DNA of 44,204 nt from Methanobacteriota archaeon (GTDB taxonomy: Archaea; Thermoplasmatota; Poseidoniia; Poseidoniales; Poseidoniaceae): assembly GCA_018659375.1 (NCBI GenBank), contig JABJMO010000009.1, forward strand, positions 100,320 through 144,523, written 5' to 3'. Each line of letters opens with the position of its first letter. The first letter of the stretch is position 1. Shown here in pieces: positions 24,738 to 32,867 of this stretch. The notes under the pieces were generated by a model. The model was not told the origin of the DNA, ran no database searches, and saw only the letters and a list, made by a program, of their open reading frames with translations. A program made the translations under genes and the position numbers.

Positions 24738-26502
24738 TACGTTTCAATTGATAATCGGTTAATTCTCTTAGTGCTAAGATAGCGGGAGAATCTGGTAAAC
24801 GGTCTAAACATGCATGGGCTTTTGAATGGTACATCTCAGCTTTTTCCCTAGCATAATCTACAGAACCCATTTTGTTTAAGGCAAGTAAGCCTAAATCTAT
24901 TTCTTCTTGGCTTGCATCTTCACCTTTACCTAATACAGACTTTAAGTTGTCTAATTCGCTAGAATCACTTTGGGAAAGAGCATGAATGACCATTAATGTC
25001 CTTTTACCCTGAGCTAAATCTGAACCTGCAGGCTTACCTAAGGTAGCCGAATCTGAAAGAACATCGATTAAATCATCCATCAATTGGAAACATAGCCCTA
25101 CCGCTAGACCCCAATCCGCCATACATTGAATGGTGTCACCGTCGGCTCCAGCCATTCGAGAACCTACCTCAGCACAAGTCAAAAACATCACCGCGGTTTT
25201 ACCTTCAATCATTTCAAAATAATCTTCTTCAGATACTGCGATTCTATCTTCAAACTCAATATCTAATTGTTGGCCTTCACTTACTCTTCTTACCATCCAA
25301 GCCAAACGATTTACCATAGCACCAACGTCCTTGTGATCAAGACCCTTCGCTCCAACTAATCTTTCAAAAGCAATGGCTAACATTGCATCGCCGGCATTTA
25401 TTGCCGTTGGTAGTCCATACTCAATGTGAACCGCATTGAGTCCGCGACGAGTGTCATCATCATCCATAATATCGTCATGAACCAATGTGAAATTATGCAC
25501 AATTTCGATTGCCGCTCCAATATCTAGTAAACCTGAATGGGAATCTCCAACCGCTTTACCAACTAACCAAGGGAGGGTTGCCCTCAAGCGCTTTCCACCA
25601 CCTCCAATCAAATGCATCATTGCATCAGAAAGCCTTGAGTGCTTTGAGGCACGCAGGCTATCAGAAATTCTCTTTTCCACCAATTCTTTTACTTCCATAA
25701 TTGATGTCGATAAACCTGCACCAGTAGCATAGGTTAGCATGTGTGAGACATCACCCATATCATGGATCAAGTCATCTTTTAGTTTGGCAATTTCGGCCAA
25801 GTCACCTTGACTTGACCACCACTCATCGGTCATTATTCTTGATGCAATACATCTGAACCATGGAGCGATTTCACCATCTGACAAATCATTGCTTACCAGC
25901 ATCGATTCAAGTTCCTCTTCAGAAACCCATTTTACATCAGAAACTTCATTCTCATTGATGTTTAATTCTACATCTGCCTTAATTATTAGAATATGGTCAA
26001 TTTCTCTTTCAATCCATTCATTATTCATCCTCGCAGAATACATCATTTTGGTGATAAAGTGAAAATCGTCTGTTGAGATTGAATTAGGATCAATACCTAA
26101 TTCTTGGTGTAATTTCCTAATTGCTGCTCGCTTTACTCCCATTGCATTAGTCAAGTCTCTTTCGCTTTCAGAGTAAAGCGGATGCGAGCAACAAGAATTT
26201 GCCCACACGCTAGGGAATGTAACTTTGTGACTCGCTCTTTTTTGCAGCAACAACTTATTTTCTTGGTTAAATAGAAGAACACTAAAAGCACGATGTAATT
26301 GTCCCGCATCATAATGTGCTGCCACTTTTGAAGCCATACCTATTTCATTATCCAGTTCATCAACTGCGATAACTGCTTCAGACATCAAAGTAATCTGTTC
26401 TTCATCTGCTGAATTCTGCTGCAAAACCTGTTGCAATTCAGTATCGATTTCCACCGACGGAACATCATCTATTTGGTATCCTGTCAAGTCATCACCATAC
26501 AT
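24730..26502 (-). CDS. Fusion of type 1 IPP isomerase and geranylgeranyl diphosphate synthase
   Basis: A 590-residue protein of two enzymes. The N-terminal part (about 40-230) is a Nudix-fold type 1 isopentenyl-diphosphate isomerase with Cys105 in ANSCCSHP and Glu165/Glu167 in WIEREIDH, converting IPP to DMAPP. The C-terminal part (about 260-590) is a trans-prenyltransferase with the first aspartate motif DDIMD (343-347) and the second DDLID (476-480). Phe338, five residues before the first motif, matches the C20-forming archaeal type, so geranylgeranyl diphosphate for ether lipids is the likely product. A fused enzyme could pass DMAPP directly to chain elongation. Most archaea use the unrelated flavin-dependent type 2 isomerase. 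Upstream lies the kinase gene that makes IPP, in the same orientation after 44 bp. Confidence 0.93.
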   Translation of the reverse strand: MYGDDLTGYQIDDVPSVEIDTELQQVLQQNSADEEQITLMSEAVIAVDELDNEIGMASKVAAHYDAGQLHRAFSVLLFNQENKLLLQKRASHKVTFPSVWANSCCSHPLYSESERDLTNAMGVKRAAIRKLHQELGIDPNSISTDDFHFITKMMYSARMNNEWIEREIDHILIIKADVELNINENEVSDVKWVSEEELESMLVSNDLSDGEIAPWFRCIASRIMTDEWWSSQGDLAEIAKLKDDLIHDMGDVSHMLTYATGAGLSTSIMEVKELVEKRISDSLRASKHSRLSDAMMHLIGGGGKRLRATLPWLVGKAVGDSHSGLLDIGAAIEIVHNFTLVHDDIMDDDDTRRGLNAVHIEYGLPTAINAGDAMLAIAFERLVGAKGLDHKDVGAMVNRLAWMVRRVSEGQQLDIEFEDRIAVSEEDYFEMIEGKTAVMFLTCAEVGSRMAGADGDTIQCMADWGLAVGLCFQLMDDLIDVLSDSATLGKPAGSDLAQGKRTLMVIHALSQSDSSELDNLKSVLGKGEDASQEEIDLGLLALNKMGSVDYAREKAEMYHSKAHACLDRLPDSPAILALRELTDYQLKRIS

Positions 26503-26546
26503 TGCACAAGAACTCGATAAATGAATAGTTCCCCTATCATATTAGA

Positions 26547-27419
26547 TTATTCGGCAAAAATTTGAGTACCACGGGTTGAAATACCCTTACAGGCGTCCAG
26601 CAGACGTTGTGGTTCTTCTCCATTGATAATGAAAACATCAACACCGCTAGCTGCTACTTCAGAACCCCTTATTGCTTTTAGACCAATTCCCCCTGTAACA
26701 TCAATCTCGCTATTGTGAACTCCACTATACTCGGTACTGGGTGACCAATGTTCAATCAAATCACTCTCATCAGCCAGTTCAGGAGGCCGCTTTAGAATCC
26801 CGTCGACACCTTTCACTGCGAATATTAATCGCTTTACATTGGGAATATCCTGACAGATTCTGACCACTAGATCATCACCTGAAAGTATACCGAAAACCCC
26901 TTCATCACAATCGACGATATCTCCGAATGTAATCTCAACCGATTTATTATTATTGAATAATTTTGTAATGTTTCCATCGAAGTTGCTACCTGTGTTCCTA
27001 GCCCATTCATGAGGTGGTAATTTTGTAGTAGCAATACCCCTCTTAGAAAATGCATCTAAAACTATTTTATTCAAAGTGAGCATTTCTTTACGCACTAGGC
27101 TAACTGCATGTTGTTGTGATTTACAATCATCTTGCGAGAGGAAATCATAGTCTGGTAAGTAACCATGATTAAGTTTCCAGTGCTTAGATCTTAAATGACC
27201 AAATGAACCTGCTCCATGTACAACAATTACCCGTAAATTATCTTCTAGGCAATCTCTTACAACATTTACTAATGAATCAATGACAGCATGGTTTGGAGTA
27301 CACATCATTGATTTATCGGTAATCAGACCACCTCCGAATTTTATGACTATACAATCATCCATGTCAATGCGATGAGGGGAACACTCAATAGCATTGTCAC
27401 TGAAACTGAGTTTAATCAC
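26547..27419 (-). CDS. ipk: Isopentenyl phosphate kinase
   Basis: Amino-acid-kinase-fold protein: IKFGGGLITDK at the N-terminus, VIVVHGAGSFGHL with His68 and His75 (the second is the substrate-binding histidine of IPK), GDDLVVRI and DVTGGIGLKA near the C-terminus. It phosphorylates isopentenyl phosphate to IPP with ATP, the last step of the archaeal mevalonate route. The frame opens at GTG 27419 (290 residues); the ATG at 27362 (271 residues, MDDCIVIKFGG) is closer to the family's usual start. The IDI-GGPPS fusion that uses its product follows on the same strand. Confidence 0.92.
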   Translation of the reverse strand: MIKLSFSDNAIECSPHRIDMDDCIVIKFGGGLITDKSMMCTPNHAVIDSLVNVVRDCLEDNLRVIVVHGAGSFGHLRSKHWKLNHGYLPDYDFLSQDDCKSQQHAVSLVRKEMLTLNKIVLDAFSKRGIATTKLPPHEWARNTGSNFDGNITKLFNNNKSVEITFGDIVDCDEGVFGILSGDDLVVRICQDIPNVKRLIFAVKGVDGILKRPPELADESDLIEHWSPSTEYSGVHNSEIDVTGGIGLKAIRGSEVAASGVDVFIINGEEPQRLLDACKGISTRGTQIFAE

Positions 27420-27424
27420 GCATC

Positions 27425-27829
27425 ATGGAGTCATCTAAGGAAATATATTACTTACAAGGTTTGATGAACATGGTCCTTGTGTGGCAATACATGGCAGAAG
27501 GACCTCTACTTGATGAATTCATGAGACATTTACAAGCTTGTCTTGATGAAACTATGGAGATTGATGATAAAATCGAGCGGTATGATCGGATTCTGCAATT
27601 AGAAATAGCCATACAGGAGGCGATTATTTTCAAGAACCGGTATGCTGAATTGGTCAGTCATGGAATAGACCCATTGCTATTAGTTAGTCAGAAAGAAGGT
27701 TTGGAGACCCCACCACCTGCAACAAAGTCTCAAGCCCTAACTCTTGGGTTGTCCAATTGTTCTAAGTGTGGTAGTACATTAGATCTTGACCTAGGATTCT
27801 GCCCCGCTTGCGGGGCAATTGAAAAGTAA
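27425..27829 (+). CDS. Small helical protein with C-terminal zinc ribbon
   Basis: Unrecognised protein of 134 residues. The first 90 residues are helical, with QGLMNMVLVWQYMAEGPL and an acidic/hydrophobic helix that could form a coiled coil. The C-terminus is a zinc ribbon with Cys112, Cys115, Cys126 and Cys129. It is divergent from ipk with almost no space if the GTG start of ipk is used, and it nearly touches the convergent kptA (5 bases). A nucleic-acid or protein adaptor role is possible but unproven. Confidence 0.65.
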   Translation: MESSKEIYYLQGLMNMVLVWQYMAEGPLLDEFMRHLQACLDETMEIDDKIERYDRILQLEIAIQEAIIFKNRYAELVSHGIDPLLLVSQKEGLETPPPATKSQALTLGLSNCSKCGSTLDLDLGFCPACGAIEK

Positions 27830-27834
27830 TCGAA

Positions 27835-28542
27835 TTACTCTTCTTCTTCAGCTTCCCATCTAGCAACCATTTCGGAGATTACTGGGTCGTCTGCTTCAAC
27901 CTGGTAAAGGTAATCAGCAGGCATATCTGTAGTCAGATAAACTGATTTTCCTGCACGATAAATTATGTTGCCATCAGCAATTGCTCTAGTTGTATCAACT
28001 TCCATAATTGCAGGCCTAGCGATTCTAACATGTCCAGCTTCCATTGCCTTGTTGATTGTCTTGGAAAGGTGAACGTGTTGTCTGTCACCAGCGGTTATTC
28101 CCAATTCTAGAATTGCTTTGACTTGTTCTTCTTCACATGGCCAGTAGAGTGCTTCAGGTATATCATCGGTAGGAAGATCCAATTCTAATTCTATAGAATG
28201 GCCATATGTAGCCCTAATCATTTCTCCTTCCACTTGATATCGGCCTTTTTCATCAGAATTTGCTATTGCCGAAAAATGCCATCCTCTAAGCCAGTGGTAG
28301 TGTTTTCTTTGCTTTGAAATAGATTCAGAAAGTTCTATTGTGTTTACCCATCCATTGATATCCATATCCACTCCGAATTTCTCTGGAGCATGACGAAGTA
28401 CCAGTGCAAGGATTCTTCCAAGGGAGTTAGCTTCCCTATCACTCATGATGAATTTCCCTTCTTCATTACATACCGGGCAGTTAGAACCATTGAAGTGTCC
28501 GTTGTTAATCGAGCAGGACCGTTCTCTACATTGTCGTAGCAT
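27835..28542 (-). CDS. kptA: RNA 2'-phosphotransferase KptA (Tpt1)
   Basis: The 235-residue protein matches KptA/Tpt1. Arg50-His51 lie in LGRILALVLRHAPE, followed by the winged-helix part, MIRATYGHS with Arg and His, the HVHLS segment and the final YRAGKSVYLT. It moves a 2'-phosphate from RNA to NAD, giving ADP-ribose 1'',2''-cyclic phosphate; in yeast this finishes tRNA splicing. The N-terminal 30 residues hold four cysteines (5, 10, 22, 25), a likely zinc-binding extension absent from bacterial KptA. Divergent from the thiolase operon across 119 bp. Confidence 0.93.
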   Translation of the reverse strand: MLRQCRERSCSINNGHFNGSNCPVCNEEGKFIMSDREANSLGRILALVLRHAPEKFGVDMDINGWVNTIELSESISKQRKHYHWLRGWHFSAIANSDEKGRYQVEGEMIRATYGHSIELELDLPTDDIPEALYWPCEEEQVKAILELGITAGDRQHVHLSKTINKAMEAGHVRIARPAIMEVDTTRAIADGNIIYRAGKSVYLTTDMPADYLYQVEADDPVISEMVARWEAEEEE

Positions 28543-28628
28543 GATTATAGCCGGTTGGGGGTTGTTTTTAGTATCTACGGAATTTTTGGCTGTTTCAATA
28601 TTAATTTAGAATAAGTAAAATCAACCGC

Positions 28629-28635
28629 TTTAATC
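28629..28635 (+). promoter_or_regulatory. TATA box candidate for the thiolase operon
   Basis: TTTAATC within CCGCTTTAATCAAAT lies about 30 bases before the ATG at 28662. Initiation about 25 bases downstream would place the transcript start at or within a few bases of the ATG, so the message may be nearly leaderless. It lies in the 119-bp divergent region with kptA. Confidence 0.4.
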
Positions 28636-28661
28636 AAATGCTGTGACACTTTGGGGTTAAC

Positions 28662-29837
28662 ATGGTTGATGTTGCCATTGTCGGCGCAGGACAAACAAAA
28701 TATGGTAATCATCAATCAGGAATGAAAGGAATGTGGGCAGAGGCTGCCTACAATGCGTTCCAAAGCGTCGACAAGGATTTTGAACCGAAGCAAATTGATG
28801 AAGCATATATCGGAAGTGTAGCCTTTGGCGGTGGACAGTTAGGTAATACTGCGGCGTTGTTAACAGAACATTCAGGCATGAAAGGAATACCAGTTAGGCG
28901 AGTAGAGAATGCTTGTGCATCCTCTGGTTTCGCCCTTAGAGACGCTTGGATGGCAATAAAAAGTGGTCAAGCAGATGTTGTGATTGCGGGTGGTATTGAA
29001 AAAATGAACGATCTAACTCCTGAAAGAAAACGATTTTGGTTAGGAGTATCTGGTGACACCGAATGGGAAAGATTGGCAGGTCTAACTTTTCCTGGAACCT
29101 ATGCCTTGATGGCTAGGAGGTATTTCCATGAATTTGAATCAACTCATGACGATTTAGTAAATATCAGCGTCAAAAACCATTGGCATGGCTTGGATAATGA
29201 AATGGCGCACATCAGAAAAGATGTTAGTTTTGACAAAGCCAAGAACGGGTTTATGGTTGCTGACCCCCTGACACTGTACGATTGTTGCCCTACCTCAGAT
29301 GGTGCATCATGTGTGATCTTAGCAGCAGACCATGTAGTGAAACAATTTACTGATGACCCAGTATGGATTAACGGCTCAGCTGCCGCTTCAGATTATCTTG
29401 CACTCCACGACAGACCATCAATAACACAACTAATTGCCACTCAAAATGCCGCAAAAAAAGCCTATCAGATGGCTGGTATTGAAGCACATAATATCGATTT
29501 AGCCGAAGTACATGATTGCTTTACCATAGCTGAATTATTGGCAACCGAAGACCTTGGTTTTGCCAAACGTGGTAATGGCGGTAAATTTGCTAGAGACGGT
29601 GCTGGAAGAAGAAATGAAGGTGATGTGTGCATTAATCCTAGCGGCGGATTGAAGTCAAAAGGCCATCCTCTTGGGGCTACTGGAACAGGACAAACTGTTG
29701 AAATTTTCAAGCAGTTAAGAGGCGAGGTTGAGCAATCACGACAAGTTAGAGATGCTGAAAATGCACTATCGCACAATGTTGGCGGGTCAGGTGCCACTTG
29801 TGCAGTTCACGTATATGGGAGAAATCGAAATGAGTGA
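28662..29837 (+). CDS. Thiolase of the SCP2/archaeal acetoacetyl-CoA type
   Basis: The 391-residue protein is a full thiolase fold with nucleophile Cys85 in ENACASSG, His284 and Cys286 in HDCF, and His335 in GHPLGATG. The sequence is of the SCP2/lipid-transfer type that archaea use to condense two acetyl-CoA for mevalonate, acting in complex with a DUF35 protein and HMG-CoA synthase. A DUF35 protein is encoded directly downstream, overlapping by 8 nt, which supports that role. A fatty-acid beta-oxidation role is the alternative. No complete HMG-CoA synthase gene is in the window. Confidence 0.92.
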   Translation: MVDVAIVGAGQTKYGNHQSGMKGMWAEAAYNAFQSVDKDFEPKQIDEAYIGSVAFGGGQLGNTAALLTEHSGMKGIPVRRVENACASSGFALRDAWMAIKSGQADVVIAGGIEKMNDLTPERKRFWLGVSGDTEWERLAGLTFPGTYALMARRYFHEFESTHDDLVNISVKNHWHGLDNEMAHIRKDVSFDKAKNGFMVADPLTLYDCCPTSDGASCVILAADHVVKQFTDDPVWINGSAAASDYLALHDRPSITQLIATQNAAKKAYQMAGIEAHNIDLAEVHDCFTIAELLATEDLGFAKRGNGGKFARDGAGRRNEGDVCINPSGGLKSKGHPLGATGTGQTVEIFKQLRGEVEQSRQVRDAENALSHNVGGSGATCAVHVYGRNRNE

Positions 29838-30648
29838 GGTACAAAATTTCCACGGATATTTGATTCTATCAAAGTCCAATTCTTTCACAATATCTTCTCC
29901 TTACACAATCGATGGTAACCGCGTTTTTGGACATGATAGTGATTACACAACTATGGCAATTTCAATAATTAAATACTTAGTAAGCAATGAAATAGAATTT
30001 ACCATCGCCAGTGTCGATGAAAAAATCAATTTTGAAGTATTACAGATTGCTACCGGCATCCAATTAGTAGAAAATGGCCAAAATTTAGCGTGTGGAGATG
30101 ATGCGTCGGTATATCTGTCAAGCACGGAACACTCAACAATCGAAGTTCAAAATACTCCTTCCACATTGATGGATGTAAATTTATATCGATCAATGCAAAT
30201 GGCTTGGAAAACAGAATTAGATATTCGCAATATATCCCAAGGAGCGTATGTATCCAAGCAACAATATGATGAAAGCTTGTCCTCAAGATTATCTCTAATT
30301 GCACAAAATGATGATAAGATAATATGGCCGCCAAGGCAAATGAATAGTGACGGAGTCACTTTGTCAAAAGAAAGTACTAATTTATCACCAAAGGCAAATG
30401 TGTTGACTTGGACCAAGTTAAGTGCCGCTGGCGCACCTTCAGAGTTTGCCATTCGAGCACCTATTCTGGGAGGATTAAGCACAGTGATGGTTGAATTTGA
30501 TGAAGGCCCAAGGGGTGTGTTCTTGATGGTTGATGATGAAGACAGGGAGCCAAAAATTGGTGATAGTGTAGAATTCGTGGTAAGAATGCTGTACGGCCAA
30601 GAAGGAATTGTACGATATGGCACTAAAGCAAGAATTCATTTCGGTTAA
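29830..30648 (+). CDS. DUF35 (OB-fold) acyl-CoA-associated protein with a reduced N-terminal domain
   Basis: The frame is open from 29728 within the thiolase, but ATG 29830 (GGGAG eight bases upstream, overlapping the thiolase stop) gives a natural start and 272 residues. The last 110 residues are the DUF35 OB fold: APILGGLSTVMVEF, GPRGVFLMVDD, PKIGDSVEFVVRMLYGQEG and YGTKARIHF. The PPR motif that normally sits within a four-cysteine ribbon survives as IIWPPRQMNSDG, but the cysteines are gone. The first 150 residues faintly resemble a shortened HMG-CoA synthase-like domain (HDSDYTTMAISI, GDDASVYLSS). It probably scaffolds the thiolase. Stop and next start overlap (TAATG). Confidence 0.72.
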   Translation: MSEVQNFHGYLILSKSNSFTISSPYTIDGNRVFGHDSDYTTMAISIIKYLVSNEIEFTIASVDEKINFEVLQIATGIQLVENGQNLACGDDASVYLSSTEHSTIEVQNTPSTLMDVNLYRSMQMAWKTELDIRNISQGAYVSKQQYDESLSSRLSLIAQNDDKIIWPPRQMNSDGVTLSKESTNLSPKANVLTWTKLSAAGAPSEFAIRAPILGGLSTVMVEFDEGPRGVFLMVDDEDREPKIGDSVEFVVRMLYGQEGIVRYGTKARIHFG

Positions 30649-31709
30649 TGATAGGCAAAGCATTCATAGAAAAAGCCTCCTTTAGCAACCACATGGCGGG
30701 TTTTGGTGGACTCCGGAAAGGTCGGCGCGATGCTGTTGAAAATTTATCCTACAATGAAGGTGGAGAATGCCCACGTTGCGGTGGAGAGGCTGAAAATTCC
30801 TCTATGGCAGGTTACCTTCGATGTGTCACTTGCTCACATGAATGGGCTGACCCAGATTACGTCGAGGAACAGACAAAAAGTGACATCCCAACATATCACA
30901 GGGATGCCGAATTAATAGACCAATTCAAAAAAGATGTCGAGTCAGGTGGTTTGGCTAATGTTCTTGGCGTGGAGAGTAATTTGTCTGAACAACAAGAAGC
31001 CAGTTTAGGACGCTTGGAGGACAAATGGATGAGTGGTATGCAAGGCAGATTCAATACCGCAACTGAAGAAAGAAAACCACTTATGATTATGTTTGATGAT
31101 GAAGACAACATCGTATCTACCGAAGTTGCAGCACTAACCATTGTATCAAATGGCTTTGATGGTGGTGAAGAGATACGCTTAGAATACCCTACCAAAGGTA
31201 CTGAATTTTATTCATACAACGTCAATGATGGCATGGGTTGGAAGAAGGGCGCTAACGCTGAAGAGACTGCCAGATCAATTGCCAATGTGATAAACAATAA
31301 ATCAAATCTTGTCTTTGCCAATTCCAAAGGAACGAGAGTTTCCTTTGAGTTAAGAAATGAGAGCCTAAGGCCAGAATCTCTCGTTTTGTTTGTTGATGAC
31401 CCAGGCGGCACTGATATTGTTGCTGAGAAGAATGGTGTAATCTTAGATGCTAGAAATGCCAGTGATTTCGAAGATTATCGAAATGTTGTAGAGATGGTCC
31501 TAGAAGATGGTATTATTTCCCCAAGTGAAGACCAATTACTCTGGTCACTTAGACAGGAATTAGGTATTGATGATGCATATTATATTCAAATGGTAATTGA
31601 GATGTGCGGTGAAAACACCCTGAAAGAATGCACCTCATGTTCAGCAATGGCCGAATTATATGTTGAATATGGCACATGGTACTGTCATTCATGCGAAGAG
31701 TGGTGTTGA
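30648..31709 (+). CDS. Protein with two zinc ribbons and a TerB-like helical segment
   Basis: Unrecognised protein of 353 residues. An N-terminal ribbon uses Cys41, Cys44, Cys59 and Cys62; a C-terminal ribbon uses Cys328, Cys331, Cys346 and Cys349, with a further Cys353 at the end. Between them a beta-rich region (about 125-270) leads to a helical stretch, LEDGIISPSEDQLLWSLRQE, of the kind seen in TerB-like or EF-hand-like bundles. It is translationally coupled (TAATG) to the DUF35 gene, which has lost its own ribbon cysteines, so a partner role is conceivable. That link is speculative. Confidence 0.65.
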   Translation: MIGKAFIEKASFSNHMAGFGGLRKGRRDAVENLSYNEGGECPRCGGEAENSSMAGYLRCVTCSHEWADPDYVEEQTKSDIPTYHRDAELIDQFKKDVESGGLANVLGVESNLSEQQEASLGRLEDKWMSGMQGRFNTATEERKPLMIMFDDEDNIVSTEVAALTIVSNGFDGGEEIRLEYPTKGTEFYSYNVNDGMGWKKGANAEETARSIANVINNKSNLVFANSKGTRVSFELRNESLRPESLVLFVDDPGGTDIVAEKNGVILDARNASDFEDYRNVVEMVLEDGIISPSEDQLLWSLRQELGIDDAYYIQMVIEMCGENTLKECTSCSAMAELYVEYGTWYCHSCEEWC

Positions 31710-31835
31710 CTTCTAAAAACCCCCAGAAACACCGGTTCTATAGATTTATTATTGCGCTTTTAGGAACCCAAAATCGCATATTTTCATAGGGATTATTCAT
31801 AAGGTATGTCGCAATGGGATGGGTGAGTGAGTCAT

Positions 31836-32861
31836 ATGGCTGGAGATGTATTGTATATTGGAATTGATTTAGGAACCTTTCGCTCTGTGATGGTTTCTTC
31901 AGATAGTCACGAAGAAGAAGAATTAACTGTTATTGGTACACCAAAAGACCCGATTGCACGAAATTTCTTGAAGAGAGATGTTTTATTTGGAGAAGAAGCT
32001 CTAAAAAATAGACTTGCGTTAAATCTGTTTAGACCTCTAGAACATGGGGTAATCAAAGACACTAATGAAGACAGAGATTTCATCGCTCATTTCATCACCC
32101 ACCTAATCTCGCTTTCCGACCCAGAAACTTACGACCGTGTAGTTGCTGTTATCGGAGCTCCTGCTGAAGCAAGTTATGTTGACAAAACAGCCATCTTCGA
32201 TGCCGCTGCAGGAACAGTCAATGCAGCTATGATCATATCAGAACCATTTGCTGTAGCATATGCCCTCGACATGTTAGAACATACTCTAGTAATCGATATT
32301 GGTGCAGGTACAACTGACTTGTGCAGAGTGTACGGAACTATCCCTACACCTGATGACCAAATGCATACAGAGTACGCAGGTGACTATGTTGATAGAAAAA
32401 TTATTGAAGAAGTTCAATCAAAGTATAGTGGTGCTCAAATCACCAAGGATATGGCAAGAAGATGGAAGGAGCAACATTCCTTCGTCAGCACCTCAACTCC
32501 TGATGGACCAATCATGGTTGACTTTTCTATCGAAGGCAAAGCAATGACTCTTGACATCACAGATTGTGTCCAAAAAGCCTGTGAATCAATCGTTGACCCT
32601 ATTGTAGAGAACGTTAAGATACTGATTGCAACTTCTAACCCAGAATATCAAGACGCTTTCAGAAGAAACATGATTCTAGCAGGCGGTGGCTCAGGAATAA
32701 GTGGACTTGGCGCAATGATTGAGAGAAAACTATCAGATCTTGGAGATGTCAGTGTACACGTTGTAGACGACCCAGTTCGCCTTGGTGCAATGGGTGGTCT
32801 TAGACTGGCTATGGAAGTTCCAGAAGAGATGTGGAAGAACCTAACTCTAGCATCACGCTGA
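31836..32861 (+). CDS. Actin-superfamily ATPase closely resembling MamK
   Basis: The 341-residue protein has all actin-fold nucleotide motifs. Phosphate-1 is IGIDLGTFRS (8-17), and connect-1 is ISEPFAVAYALDML. Phosphate-2 is DIGAGTTDL (154-162), and the adenosine motif is LAGGGSGISGLG. Beyond these, segments such as GTIPTPDDQ, AGDYVDRKI and the MNLPEYQ-like NPEYQDAFRRN recall the magnetosome filament protein MamK more than MreB, ParM or Hsp70. The comparison is from memory. It presumably polymerises into filaments that position a cell structure. The frame opens at GTG 31827, but GGTGAG (31822-31827) sets ATG 31836. It is a single-gene unit; no other magnetosome gene is in the window. Confidence 0.85.
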   Translation: MAGDVLYIGIDLGTFRSVMVSSDSHEEEELTVIGTPKDPIARNFLKRDVLFGEEALKNRLALNLFRPLEHGVIKDTNEDRDFIAHFITHLISLSDPETYDRVVAVIGAPAEASYVDKTAIFDAAAGTVNAAMIISEPFAVAYALDMLEHTLVIDIGAGTTDLCRVYGTIPTPDDQMHTEYAGDYVDRKIIEEVQSKYSGAQITKDMARRWKEQHSFVSTSTPDGPIMVDFSIEGKAMTLDITDCVQKACESIVDPIVENVKILIATSNPEYQDAFRRNMILAGGGSGISGLGAMIERKLSDLGDVSVHVVDDPVRLGAMGGLRLAMEVPEEMWKNLTLASR

Positions 32862-32867
32862 TTAGTA

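Noticed and set aside
29465-29797. 110-residue frame on the minus strand inside the thiolase gene
   Set aside because: Shadow frame of a strongly conserved coding region, rich in Ser/Pro/Leu with no recognisable domain.
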